Below, one piece after another: positions 11,173 to 26,100 of a DNA stretch of 64,000 nucleotides. The DNA lies in contig OX424564.1 of the NCBI GenBank assembly GCA_949152475.1, positions 37,074,165-37,138,164 of the forward strand. Direction: 5' to 3'. Source of the DNA: Terebella lapidaria. Lineage: Eukaryota > Annelida > Polychaeta > Terebellida > Terebellidae. Both the position numbers and the translations under genes were made by a program. How positions within the stretch are numbered: the stretch's first letter is position 1; each line of letters begins with the position of its first letter. The notes beneath the pieces were generated by a model. That model worked only from the letters and a program-made list of their open reading frames with translations. It searched no databases and had not been told where the DNA came from.

Positions 11173-14100
11173 CTGAAAACAACAGAAATTATAAACTTTC
11201 AGACACTGGAATACATCAAGTTATAAAGATAAACTCACAACTCAACATTTGATGTGATTATCTTCTGTACTTTTTCAGGTTTTTTGACAGGCAACATGTC
11301 CCGAGCCATGTTTCAACACACTGCCCATTCCCTACATTGTACTGAGCCATGTTTTACACTATTCCCACTCACCGCCATGTGTAAGCTGAGGCGTTCAGCC
11401 GTCCGGTTGAGATCACAGTTCTGTGTTTGGAGATGCTGACACTGCTCCTGGAGAATTTGCTGCTCCATTCGTGAGCCTGGAACATTGTTAAAAAACATCA
11501 ATTTCTATCACATCTAGTAAACAAGTATCAGTATTTTGAATATACTTTATAATCAACTGGCTGTAAGGTTCCTAGCACTACACGAACCTTCCATATGCCT
11601 CTGGTAAGCCTCAAGGATGGCTTCGATGCCGGGCCAGCGGTAGCCGTCAATGCTGCCATCCATGCGTCTGTCCGTCCCGCTAGGCCCAGGGACACTGGCA
11701 GGGAGGGGCAGGCCACGACTTGGCCCGAGGGGCTGGGTGGACGGTACTGGTGACACCGAGGTCTGCCTCGGAGCCCCATTGTGACCACTCGGCGCACTGC
11801 TCGAATCCTCGTCCATCGTGTAGTGCACCTCCACCGAGGGATTTGGGTTCTGGGCTGTTGGAAGGCAAAGGGTTCAAGTTAGCAGCAGTTTCAAGAAGTA
11901 TTAAACTGCAATTTAACACAGAATGTACTGTTATCGCCGACATGGCAGAAATAATCTACATCACTCATTTCAGAGACATAAATTTACCTCAATACATGCA
12001 TAGAATAATAGGTTTGCCAGAAGGCAAAATAGATTCGGAAGTGTTTGCCTACCATTTTTACTCTGTTGCTGTTGTCTTGTGGTCTGTAGAACAGATTCCA
12101 AGAACTCCTGAGCGAACTCTTTGCCGATGGCACGCCTGGCGTGATCCTTGTCGCCCCCTGATGGCGCTGGCGCTGGGGCCCCTAGCGACGAGAACGCCGA
12201 ACTGCCTGAGGCACTGGGTTTCCATAGCGACTGACTCTTGGGTGGGACTATCACAGGTTTGGCTGGCGTTGATGTGGCCACATGGTTAGCGGGAACTAGT
12301 CCGTGGTTCCGTGGGGCAGAAAGTTCTTTGTTGAGAGACGACAGCATCTCAAGGGGACTGTTCTCGGTTGACGTGTCGAACATCGGCTTCTTGCTGGGGA
12401 CGTCGGAGTCGTCGGCTTTACGTTTGATGGGACTGGGGTAGGCGGGGAGGGGCTGGGGGCGGACCAGGCGGTCATACCACAGAAGGTGACTGTCCATTGA
12501 GAGGCGAGGGAATGGTACGTCCTTCGGGCCTCCGCTCCGTCGCTTACGGTCCCACTCGCAAACCTGATGTATCATCTCCAACTCTGTCGGGGAAAACATA
12601 CAATTCATTATAAACGGTTAAATGATACAATAGTGATCACAGTTGACAAGATATAATACATGGCCATTTCCAGGTTCACAGTGTATTCAAGTCCACTTCA
12701 ATGAGTATGTGTTATACAGTCCCTTGAAAAGGTCACCATATACAGTCACTGGAAGATGTTGCCAATAGAATATTGCCTGATACTTTATGACCACATTTCG
12801 GACATGTGAACGGCATGTCCAAGTTATTTGCCTTGTCTTATTCTCACACACATTTTCGCTGTGCACTCCCTGATATACAGCTCCCAGTCTGGCACAGTTC
12901 AAGGTCATCACAATGTTATATCTAAAATGTTGGCATACAATATTTATAAACAAAACAATTCACTGCCCAAACAAGTAGATGACAGTCTTTCAAAGAGGAG
13001 AGGATGCATCATTGTTGACCAATGGGAGAGTTTTCCTCGGTCTAACGATTTACAAAAGCTGCATATGACTCTATTCACATCTGGCCACTTTCCAAACAAC
13101 AGAGCACCTGTCTACACTGTGTGTACACTGGTGCTAGCACTCTGCTTGAGCGCACACAGAGGCTAATCAACAGCCCTTGTCTACCTCAGCTCTTTTGTCA
13201 TGGCCTTGTTGCTTCATCAACCAGCTTCTGTTTGATTTTATCACTGGGCTGTCTGTTGGCAATTACTGAGTTATCATTTTAAAACATCAACTGCATCACA
13301 TAGTTCTGCCATTTTAAAATGTAAGCAAGCCACAAAAAGCCACTGAATCAGGCTGAGATTTCAAACACAGAATTAACTTTTCCCCCTGGTTCTGAAACAA
13401 CTCAGATGCACAATTTCCAATCTTAAGCTAATCATGCTTCTCAATTGCATGTACAGTGATTCTATTTGGGGTTGACATTTTGTACATATATCTACATTTG
13501 GTGGTGTTTCCACATACACCTGTCAGAGCTTGTGGACTGCTCACCGTGCTGCCGCTGTAGTGGGACGGGCTCGAGGCCGAAGCCATGCAGAAAGCGTCTC
13601 TTGCTGCGGTAGTCTGACTCTGAGTTCAGGTCCTCCGGGTTGACAGTCGATGGCTGCAGCGGACTGCTCCTCGCGACGTCATGAACCTCAATGGGACTGA
13701 CACTCGGCTCTCGGTAAATCCGCCGACGCTTCAACTTGTGCTCAAACTCAGCCTCTGTAAATGTTGGTACATGTTATAGCGTTAGAAAGTTTTTGTTATG
13801 GTAACATACTGTATTCATGTCCTAATCACATTCTTTTCCTTCTGCTATTTTCATTATTTATTACTAAATATTCAGTAACCAATGAACATATGAACATTCG
13901 TGTACAATAGATATTATTTACACACAATGAATCCAAACTAAAAGGCTCCACAGTGTATTCGTCACCATCATCCTGATACCAAGCTACACACAACCGAGCT
14001 CACCTTTTCGGCACTGTTGAGTGGTCAGCCCAAACTGCCCGAGGAAGCCGAGTTTGTGGCGGGATCGGTTGAGTGGGATGGCGGGACCTGACTTGATGAG

Positions 14101-17100
14101 CAGGAGGCGCTGGTGTTTCTCGGAGAGGTCCTCCAGCTCTTCCTCGAGGTCATCCTCAGAGTCACTGTCATCGACCGCGCCCGAGAGTCTCGCCTCCCGT
14201 AGTCGCTGCTCCTCCTGGTCCAGCTTGGAGACCGCAGGCGCGGCGGGGGCGAGGCTGGGGAGCAGCGGGGGCGGAGCCTGGCTCGTCATCAGGCTGTGTA
14301 AGTGGCCGTGGGATGGAGCTACGTCAGGCTTGAGCTTGGCAGGGTCTGGGGCGGAGAGATTCTTGTGAGGGATGGACTTGTCAGGTCTCTCTGGTATGTG
14401 ATGGTGGTGGTGATGGTTGTCGCTATGAGAACGGTCTGACGTTGGCAGAAGTGCAGGGATTGACGGTACCCCCTCTGCTGTCACGGATGAGTGAGATCGT
14501 TTAATGCTGCTGCTGTTATTGGTTCCAGTGAAAGACCGCGGGTGACTCAGATTTTTGTTCGACCACTTGTCGGGATTTATTTTGTTGTTTTCTTGAGCTA
14601 GGGTGCGTTCACTCATCAAGCGACGCTCGAATTCCGAGTAGGATTCCTTCTCGAGCCCATTAACGACCGGAGTCGAGCCCGAGTGCTTGCCTTCAAAGGG
14701 TCTGTGAAACTTTGAGTCAGCCCCCTGTGCCTCGCGCACAAGGGTGGGGTGAGGGGCTGGGACCTTGGGGATGGACAGAGTGACTGGTGACTTGGAGGCA
14801 GGAGACTGGTTGTTGCTATGTTGACTGTAGGGTACAAATCCCTGTGAGCCGTGCGATGTGGAGTGTGTCCGTGACTCCTTCTCGCTGCGATGTCTTGAGC
14901 TGTGTTGTCGACCTTCTCGGTCATGGAGAAGGATGTCTTGTTCTCGCAGAAACTGGAAGAAATGACAGAATTTCCATGTTCATAACGACCAGAATTCAAT
15001 TGAACATTTATCAACATGATCAAATCAGCCATAGAATCACACTTATCGTAACAGTTCGACAGCAGATATAACAGATAACCATATTCTACAACCAACCTTG
15101 TTATGCATTTGCTGCCTCTCCCGTTCCTGCTCCAATATAATATTCCTGGACCCGTTTGTGGCTGTTCCCTCATGTGGACGTCCTCCCACTTCAACACTAT
15201 CCTCTTTCTTGTGTAAGTTTAGCGGCTGATCCTGTGGTTTCTGGAAGCCACTAGCAGTCCTAGGCGGGCTAGCTCTGGGAGCCAGTAATCGCTCAGCGGA
15301 AAAATAACTGGACGAGTCTCTATTCGAAGGTGACACTATGTGGTTAACGAGATGATTTGGATGGCTATAATGGTCCTCCCGTTTGATGCCTGATGAGGAC
15401 GGACTCTTGTTGTGAGCGGGGTGAGCGTCAGTCCCGTGACCCTGGCTATGGCCATGACTGTGACTGTGACCCTGGCTGTGACCGTGGCTGTGACCGTGGC
15501 TGTGACCATGGCTGTGATGCGAGTCGCGGTGCTTCTCGACCGATCTTTCCCGTTCTCGACGCTCTCGTTCCTCGCGTTCCTTTTCGCGTCGGTGCTGCTC
15601 CTCTCGCTCGCGTTCTCTCTCGCGCTCCCTCTCACGCTCCCTGTCACGTTCTCGTTCCCGTTCTTGTTCCCGCCGGTGCTCCTCTGCAGACTTGGGCCTG
15701 CCACACATCACAAACTCCATATTAGTCATGTTTTCATCTATTTCCAAACAAATACAGATTTAGACAATTTAGATATACATTCTTCTGTTTAAGTTATTTA
15801 TACTTTCATACTGAAAGTTCATACCTCATACTGAAAAGTTAACACCTTGGTCATGATAAAATGGAATGAGCCTGTGAATCTCTGTATATAGCATGGTTAC
15901 AAGCACTGACCTTTCTGCAGCTGACCCGGGGGAGGTGTGGTCGGTTGGTTTGGCACCGGCGCCTAGAGAGGCCAGGTAGGAGAGGTGCTGCTGGGTAAGG
16001 AGATCCTGGGGGTATCGGCCCCCGACCGCCGCCAGGTACGGGTGCAGGCCACCTGGGGGCCCCAACATGCCCGGGTGAGGGTACTGGAACATCTGACCTG
16101 CCTGCAACAGTCGGTACCGCTCCAACATCAGCGGGTCCGTCTCCATCCTGATGAGGCGAGAGTAGAGAAATTTCTTTATTTTATGTCATGATTTGTCATA
16201 AGTAAATGTATATGTAAGATATGATATACCTCACCTGTATGCAGGGTGCGGGGAGTAGGGGTTGGGAGGTGCCATCATCCCCTGATACGCCATGGCCGAG
16301 TACAGTGGATCCAGTTGTCCTGGAAATGGTGACGGGAATGGTTGTGCCCCCTGGTGTCTGTTGGTAAGGTCGTCGCCAGGACGATATGGCTGGAATCCCC
16401 GGGCTGCCTCCTCGGCCGAGTGGGGGGTGCCACGAGGGGCCAGACGAGAGTCCATGGCCGCCGCACCTTCCTTAGGGAGGGACGGGTCATCGTCACCACG
16501 AAGACGGTCATGGGGGAGAGATGGCATCGCGGCCATCTTGTCGTGCTCCTGTTTGACAGAAGCGATCGGGTCCTGCGTGGACGAGCTACTCGTCACATCA
16601 GAAGTCTGAAACAGCGAGATGTCAAAATGTTCGTGAGTACACATGGAAACTAATATATCATCGGGTGAATGTCATCGGTATTCACATACTCTTGCTGTCT
16701 ATTGAATACACTGCAAATTTTACATGTATCATGACCTTTTTTATACAGCGATACTGGACACTACAACACATAGACCGGTCTGCCTCACGATGATGCATTA
16801 ACAATATTGCCACGGGGTTACATGACATTAGGTGCATTCTTACATGGTAGCCATGAACAATGACAGGTAACTGTCACCATAGCAACCATGTGACATGACC
16901 AAATGCCTGGATTCTCTTGTGACTGGTTTGATGCATTAGCTGTTCATGTTCAAAACTACCAACTGACCATGAACAGTTCAGCATGATCATGAACTAGAAA
17001 CTGTGTGATTGTAACTTGAACAGCTTTACCCTAGCTCAACACTGCTATCTACTCATAACAGTATCACACTGGCAGACTGGTAACCATGGTAACTGTAATG

Positions 17101-20100
17101 AGTAAGTCATGAATCACAGACTTCCCCCTGACTCTTTCCATTGCCCCTATCTCATTCCGCCCCCCCCTCCTCCCCCACCCACAACCTCATAGAATTGTAT
17201 ACATGTATATGCAATGATGCAAATAACAGTACAAGAAACATAAGGCTAGAAATTATTTTGTTATCAAAACAAGCAGTTCCCTAGTCAGGAAATGATCACC
17301 ATGGTAACATAGGAAAGAGTCCTTTACATTCAAATGATGTGAAGTAAATACTGGTATAAAGATGTGTCATGCACAATTGTGTTTTGGCTCAAATCATGCC
17401 TGATCAGACAGTACATGTGCAACCAGAAACCCATAAACCTTGTGGTTTTCTGGTATGACCGGCCAGCGACCGCTTGGCTACACGTGTGTAGTGATGTCAG
17501 CTGACCGTGGCATCATATATCTTTGCAACTGCACTTTCTTCGTAATGTCACTTCGGAGAAATATACTGCTTCTTGATGTTCGTGGAAATGATGCCCATTA
17601 ATTTAATATTCATGTCTGTATTGTTGTCCTGTAGTAGCAACAAAAGAAGGCCTCAATGATTGTGTGTGTATGTGAACTGAATGGGCGACAGTAGACAGTG
17701 TAATTTGTGTACAGGTGTGAATAATTTCTCACCTGTAACCTTCAGCAATATATCCACAACCATTCTAATCCAAATTATCCGCGAAGATTATAACCCATGG
17801 GTACAATGGAGTGGCAACAGTTATCTGTACACAAAATCAACATGGCAGCCGGAGGGTACATGTATTCCAAGCCAGTCTGAGCGGCCAGCAATAAAGATCA
17901 TATCACCAGGAAAGTCATAATCGTGACAGTTTGCCAATACAGTATGCAATATTATCCAGAGTTTCACGGCCTCTGACATAACGTTATCCCTCAGTACAAG
18001 TGGCGGCCAGCGGTGATAAATTCGCTCGTTACACAGGTGATGTATCTAGTATTCCAGGCTCTGAAGCACATCTGCGCCGAGTTACATAACTGTTCCTCTC
18101 CTGACGATTGAGTTATGATCCTTGTGAAAACACTGCTGACTTCCCCATAGATTCTTCCGCACTTTTTTCCATGTTTACAGCCTTGTGGTGGCAAGTTACG
18201 AATTATTTTCAGGGAGATTTGTATCCGTCTGCGAGGGAAAATACATATAAATCTGGATGTTATCAACACACTGGCTTCCAGCTGTGTAAAACCTGGATCC
18301 ACACGGCCAATAGCGTCTGATCCTGATAAAACATACACATAATCCTGCACCACTACGCCGCCACTACAGATTAGCTCCGAGTAAACGTAGCTTATCCCCG
18401 GTATGCACTCAGCTAACAAGCTGTTTATGAATTCCTTCCACTCTCTACAAAACCACAGAATCCTGATCAAGTCACAAACAATCGACACCAATCCAATTGT
18501 GCACGTCTCCGGCAGGTCTTCAAGTCATACCATGAACACGATGTTTTGACCTTTCAGACGTCAGTAAAAAACGCTTCCCAATGTAGAAAGCCAATGCCGA
18601 CTCAGACTCAGAAACCCGTGTTCAAACATCAGAAAGCACTCAAGATTGCTATCGCGTTCTGTCCTCTCCCAGCCTCGTAACTCCTGAGCAGCCCGCGATG
18701 GTTCCACCGACTTCCTGCAACCAGCTTTTTTCTGCTCACCGCTGGCAGCGGAGCTTTTTTTTGGCAGCAAAGTGAAAGAACAGGGAATATTTCCTGATAA
18801 TATCCGTGGCTACCAGCTACCATCTCTATTGACAGTGATGCTGCACATTAATCTTGGCTGGACCGGCGTTTTTGACAGCAAATATTTCCTTGGTTTCTTC
18901 ACTGGAGGCAGGCAGTGAGTGGGGGGTGGTGGTTACGGATCAGTTGGAGAGAAAATCTGTGTTTATCCAGGCTGGGGCGGGTGATTTAGGGGGAGAGAGG
19001 AACACTGCTGCCCCGTCCCAGCGGGGGAATCTCATGAAATACGCTACAATTGGCAGACATTAGCCATGGCCCCAATACACAGGGAGATATCCACGGCAGA
19101 CAGGGAGGCTTCTCAGAACGACGTCCCAGTCCCCGCCATCACACAGGCACTCACACCGTGCAGAAGGCTGCCAGATACAGTATGAACTGAGCGGCCCAGA
19201 TTTTGTGGTCTCGTGCACTGCATACAAACACAGCCAGTGGAAATGTGACCATATGGAAAACGCCAACAACGCGAGCTGTCTTTGTCTGGCCGTGTAACTG
19301 AAGAATGTAAGTCTGTGAACTGTTGTGCCACACGGGCCAGGGTCCAGCTATTTTAGGTGCGGGGTCCTCGATCAGTCACACACGCACACCACACGTAAGG
19401 TTGTATCCTGTACCAGTCCAAGGTTCTATTATCTCGTGTTTCTTTCTCCTCCCTAAGTTCCCTTTGTTGTTGTCTGGGTGCTATCAGGCTACAAACGGCT
19501 ACGCTCAAAGCAAACAAATACTCCCGCACACCAACGGAATCACAGAGCTGTGCAGAAAACAAAACATTACATCTTGGCCCCTACAACATGCTCACCGCGG
19601 AAAGAACACTTGGTCAGATTTCCTGACTATGGTGCACTTCTCATGCCCTGGGTGATGATACACATGTTGTCTGCTGCCAATAAAGAAACACTTGGGCAGC
19701 TGTTAGGGGAATGCCAGTGTGGCTGAGCTAAGAGACTCGCGGACAGACGGACGGACGGCACCCTGGTGTGAGCAGTGATCAGGGTGGGGGAGAGGGGGGG
19801 GGGGGGTATTTACAGGCCAACAAACCGACCCCCAAGGGCATCTAATAACCTGACGAGATGAAGACTACATGTAGAGTCGGATGGAGCGGAGTGGAATCTT
19901 GTAGCTGATTGGGAAAAGTGTCTACACCGGGAAATCATTGCTACCCTATTTACACCTACCTAACAGTCATCTCCTACTACCAACCCAAGGTCCATAACAT
20001 GGCAGCGGTGAGGTGACATCCTCTGCCCTTGCTTGGTGCGTCTCAAGGAAATGAATGCCTGAAACAGGCCAGGTCATTCTTTTATCTTTCCATGCTAGGA

Positions 20101-23100
20101 CCCGGGCTAGGACATGTAAATTGGACAGCTCAAGACAAAAGGCTCAGATCACTGTGGAGTAAATCCTAGATGTAAGATGCTAATACACCATAGCCCCCAG
20201 TATTCCCATCCACGGTACATTGACATGTTCCTGGGCAATATTGTCATAGAAAGCGGCAGACAGGAGAGAGAGGTACAAAACCTGGCGGCTATTCTCCTCA
20301 AGCACTTAACGGGGATGAGTTGGAATTATAGCGCGGTAGAGGATTGAATATGATCAACAATAATTGGTCCCAGTAATGAAAGGTCTCGGTTTCACGGAGG
20401 CTCACTGCCTGCTGCTGTGAAGGAAGGGAGGAGTGTGTTGGGGGGTCATTAAACACGTGTAGGGGTGGCTGAGGGGGGTGTCTTGGACTGAAGGAGACAG
20501 GTGCCTCATTAGCTGTAGAGCTTAACACACATAACAGCCATAATTTGTTCTCACAGTCAGAAAATCACTGGAAAACTAGCAGTACACTCTTGATTTCTGT
20601 GGGTTACCCAAATGTTAACGTAAATATATGTAGCATGTACATACCAACATGTACATGTAATTCAATAGTCATTCAGATACAATTGTGTATTGAGGATCAT
20701 ATCTGTTTATCATGCTTACAGTAAGAGTAATGTAACTAGTTTACATTCTTCTTAATTTATTATGTACTTACTCACCAGTACGAGAGATCGAAACATTGAC
20801 TTAAAGTCATGCACTAATCACCTCGCCAATATTGGCGAGAACTTCTGCTAGTCTATCCCAGTGAAAGTGATATCCAACAGAACACTGCAATATCTCCAGG
20901 TTCACAGTGGTTGCTTCCTTCTTGAAAATAATCAATTTCGGACAAGGCTCTCAAGCCATTGAGTCCTTGTGGGCTGTAAATCACTGATTGCTGAATATCC
21001 ATGATATCCTGTGCTCTGACCTCTCATGTGGCATTGATCACGCGAGTGGATGCAGCGTTTCGCCCGCCAGCGAGGCAAACATCGTGTGCTGCGGGAAATT
21101 TGTGCCCTAATCGCCACTACCGCATGATTTATCGCTGCTCGTTCTCTAGATCGTACGCGTAGGTGTGCCCATCACATGTTGATTCGAATGCCCACGCCGT
21201 CCAATAACAATAAAGCCGATCTTGCTTTGTGCCATTATCGCTAATAATTACATGTATTCATGCGAGTCTAAAGCACCACTGCCATGTCAACAGAGCGATA
21301 TAATCCTCGACTGCGGCCACCAAAGTGCAACCTTACGCGAGAGCCGATTGTCAGCAGAAAACGACACTCTGTGGTTTCCCAGAGACAATGTTCCTTACAA
21401 TCACGTACGCTGGCTGTTTGAGTAGTTTCTTTGCTGTATTTCTAGGTGTAGGTGTATGGAGTCTGACATGCATCAAAACTGGGCCATGTATCATCCATCC
21501 ATCCATCCATCCAACCATCCAATCGTCTGTCAGTCGGGGGACTGTGCCTGCCGTGACCTTGTAATAACGGGGAGACGACCAGCCTCAGCACAAGGACTGT
21601 GACAGACAGACGCCAGGACAACGCACGTCTGCAACCCACACCGCCGCAAAACCTTCCCACAATCCCTCGCTCCTGCCACTTCCGCTGATCGGCAGAAATG
21701 CCTCGTTTGTCCCCAAGTCTATGGCATCTAGCGGTCGCTATTACCGTCTACATCTCCTGACGAGAGCCCGACAGACCGGGTCTGTTTGGGCGGCTCGGCA
21801 TTCTCCCAGAAGTTACGTTACGTCGACGGTCGAGGGGATGTCTCCTAGAAGATCTGTGTAGAATCTGCGGCGTAATCCAATCTTGCCGCTCTAGCTTTTA
21901 ATATGATAAACGACGAGTGGGTAGCGGCTTACACGCGGGAGACAGAGAGACACTCGCCAGCCACATCGTCACGACGACGGTGAATGGCATCCGAGGGACA
22001 GCGGACATTTCTTAGACATCAGCAAACCCACTGGTCCCAATGGTGTCACTGCTGGCCACCTCATGTACATGTAGTGGTCCGTTCTTGACGACGTCATGAT
22101 CCACTCTCGGCGATGTCTCAGTTCGTTCTTGTATGTATGTTGGACCAGGTGGTCGGAGCCTGGCGGATGTCAGGGATGACTGCTGCTGACTGGAGAAAGT
22201 CACCACCAAACAGCGGCCTTTCATGCGTATTGATTCACAGTCCACATGGCGAGAGACAGCAAAATTCTAATATCCATCAAGCTTCTTGACATCATCGCAG
22301 CACGTCAATATATCCAACGTCGTCTTTGAACCATCAGTTCCTCAGGCTAATCAAATGGGACACAGTTTTTCCAGTTCACTTTTGCTTGTATCAATGGCAT
22401 GGAAAAGCAGTTTTGCTCTGATTTGACTGCACAGTCGCTCGGGGCTGGGGGGGGGGGGGGGGGGGGAACTGCTTTGTGCTAAATATCCCCAATGTGGCTG
22501 TCAGATAGGCAGTAGAGTCAGAAGATAGATGAGGTTTGTCGTGAGGGTGGGGCCGGGAAAAGTGAGATACTGGACAGAAACGAGACGATCTGATGTGCCA
22601 TGGAAGACAGAAGGTCTTCAGGGATGACAAAAGGAAAGGTGTTGGTTATGTCTTCGCATGATATTGACGGCATATGACTTTTTTCAGACCAACTGCTCAT
22701 GCAGTCCTGAGAAATGATGGTGCGTGTTGAACAAAGCGTCGCAGACAGATGGATTATTGATGAGGTATACACCAGCGTCGGGTGCAGGGAGTGCAGAAAA
22801 CTTCTGTGTCGGCAATTAATTACAGTTCGCTGCGTCACACATAATCAGGCTGGTGACATCAGGCAATCAGTATTGACCAAATCACAAGACTGTCTTGATA
22901 ACGGCTTTGTCATCAAGTATTTCTCACACATCAAATTTTTTTAACTATGTTACTATTTGGACGCCAGCAAAAGCCAGTCCCACTCCAAGCATGGGTTAGG
23001 AGTGTAGTATCAGATTCCCCTGTCATTCACTAGGTGGCAGCACAAATAGAGTATGTAATTTTCCTATCATACAAAGCAATCACTAGGTGGCAGCAGTGTA

Positions 23101-26100
23101 CGTAGAATCACAGTATTGACCTCGGAAGTTTTCTGTACCTCTTATCGAAAACATGATTTCTTTGAAAGCAAATGAACCACTAAGCAGGAACAAAGTCTTG
23201 TCATCAAATCTATGACAATCCATACAGATCAATATTAAACAATTTCACGGCATCAATTGTCTGAACCTACTGGTACATGAAAATCAACTACAATGTATGT
23301 TTCCCTTGGAACTGTTGCCAAGGTTACGGCCTGTACATACCCGCCGAGTGTTGAGGTAGGGCCGGTGGGACGGTGTGGGCGCTATGGTAACCACAGGGGT
23401 GGTGCTGGGAGTTGTGGCGACGTGTGCACCCGGAAAGCCGCTGGATGGGGGCGTGGGCTTGCTGCGGGCTAGTTCATGTGTCGACTCTCTAGAGGGCGTG
23501 GCGTGGCTGCTTCCTGTTGATGAGCCTGGGGACGTGTCCAGCACTGCATCGCTGGGATCTGTAAGCGATGGTAACCACAATAGTGGATATAGATAGGCTG
23601 GGAACATTATGACGTACAGGCAAATAGTCATCATAATGCTCAAAACATATGATAACATTGATTAGCAACAGTTTCTCATCATGACGGTTAAAGCGTGTAT
23701 TTTCAGAAGTATTCAGTTATTGTTATCCATGATGTCTGTTTTACCAATCAATCCAGGTGGTGGGGTGGCCGAATCAATTTTCATATAAAATATTTGCATA
23801 AATGTTCTTTGAAAACTAACAAAACTTGACAATGTATACAGTTGAGAAGCCCTTTTTCTCTTGGCAATTTCCAAGAAATTAATTCAATGACCCAAGTGTC
23901 AACAGGACAGTAACATCCAAAATGACAATAGATATGTTAGGATATATATCACTTTATTACACCTTGTGAACATTCAACATTTTTTGTATGTATATCTTCA
24001 CAGGTCTGCCCAATGGGCTCGATCTTACGCAAACAACTAGCGCATAAAAAGTCCATAAAGACTGATGTTTACAATGTGTTATTACAAGAACACTCGAACT
24101 ACGAACCAACGTGACAAAAATACATCAAACGTGGGCCTTCGAGTGAGAGGGTCCAGGGTATGCCAAAGTGGGAAAAAAATTACTGGTCCATTGGACCAGT
24201 AAACATTTCGATATTACCAGCCCAGAGCAATTTTTACTGGCCCAGAATTCATAAGTCACACCCAACAAAATAGTAGAATTGAGATATGCACGGCGATATG
24301 TAGATCCGTTGTAGTATATTAAGCAAATAAATTGACATTGTCAGCTTGAATTGTGCATATTTCCAATCAGCCGTCTTACTGCCCCCAGCCTCAAGCTGAG
24401 GCGTATCATGCTCATGATTTGAAGATCCAAGATCTGGTTGAATAATATATTACTGACAAATGAAATATTTTAATATATTAAAAATTTATTTTACTAGAGT
24501 TATGATATTTTTGCTGATAAAAACTTTCCGGCCACCTGGGCCAGTGAAACTGTTATTATTACCAGCCCAGGATGTTTTTTACCAGTCTTGGGCTGTGGGC
24601 TGGTGACTTTGGCATACCCTGAGAGGGTCAAATGTGCATGAAACGCCTATCAAGGTGGCGTTTAACTCTGAATTTATATCTGTTTGAGCACTATTCTTCG
24701 CAGCAAATAGATGTTTTATGTCCGGCAGTGTGTATGCACGACATGACGAGACCATTTTTACTACACTATTCATCCGAATAAAACAACGGGTGACATCTAA
24801 CCCCCCACCCCCTCCCACCAACATGGGAAACATCAGTGCAAAAAAACAGAATTTATGTAGCTACACGATGCTTCTGCTTGTAATTTATTAAATCCTATCA
24901 TGGCACACTGTCATGCAGGGGGGGGGGGGGGATGTGCAGTCGACAATTGTATGTTGAGCAATAGAAGAGCTACCATATACTGTAAAGCCACAAATTATTC
25001 GTGACCTTTTATTTTCACAAATTTCGCGAATCCAATAAATCGTGAAATTAAATGGACGCACAATATTTCTGATGACAACCCACATTGTTACGAAGAAATT
25101 GTTCAAGACGGCCAAATCGCGAAATTAAATGGCCGAGAACATGGTCTGATCGCAAAAACGCGAAAATTTGCAGCAGCGAACTTTAAAGGGTTTTACAGTA
25201 TGACACAAGCATTAAATGTGCCATATGAGTTACAGCCGTATCTTCGGGAAAAACATGAAATATATAGAAGTGCTGCCCTTTACAAATTCACCAATGAATC
25301 ATTTTTTGTCAACACCCTGTACCTGTGTCGCCAGCCTGTTTTGCGAGTTTTCGGAGGGCTGCGGCAAAACTGGACTGTCTGGTCGCATTGAGGGCTGAGT
25401 TACTGCCCACCGACGTGATGCTGTTGCTAGGCGACGGCTGGTTCAGGGGTGGTACCGTGGCGGTTGTCCGGGTGATGGAGTTGACCATAGCCAGGGGCGA
25501 AGGCTTCACTCCGGAATGAGGAAGTCCTGCAAATAAACATTTTACACATGTACAAACTTTTTGTCGTAATAGAGCCAATACAATGATTTAAAATAATACA
25601 CACAATACACATGATACAATGTTAATCATAATTGTGATCCCCAAATAGGATATTATAGTCAATTAATGATGTTTTAAATGTCTCTTCAGTTTTTTGTTTC
25701 ACGTTTCACAAACACAACACACATGCATTCATGTACCAACATTGTGATAACTACATTGTATTGTACCCATTGCTCTGGTCATTAACAATGTAAGAAGACA
25801 CCCAAGAATCCATCCGTCGGAACAATCAGGACAACGTTCTTGTGAAAACTACCTGGGCTTTAACAACCTCCCATTTATGAAATATACAGTGTGATTCTGA
25901 TAAAACTTGCGTACATAAATAGAGCAGAGATAACAGGCAATATGCTCTGTGCTGCGTCACAAAGATCAGGCAGATATAATTCATGAGCAACCTGTTATGT
26001 CGCTTCCCCCGCAGACATAGGAGTACATCAATTGTAACAATATTTGCATGGCATGGGGAATATCGACTTCCCCGGAATATCTACTCAACTGTTCCTATTA

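Noticed and set aside
13519-13544. Alternative donor gtgtat for GSE1 exon 7
   Set aside because: It gives phase 2, which does not join exon 8; the gtgagc donor at 13544 keeps frame.
15393-16653. Several + strand open frames of 100-126 codons across 15.4-16.65 kb
   Set aside because: They are antisense shadows of GC-rich GSE1 exons 3-5 and have no splice logic of their own.
17991-18491. 166-codon minus-strand open frame
   Set aside because: There is no domain, no splice sites in phase with GSE1, and amino acid content is consistent with chance.
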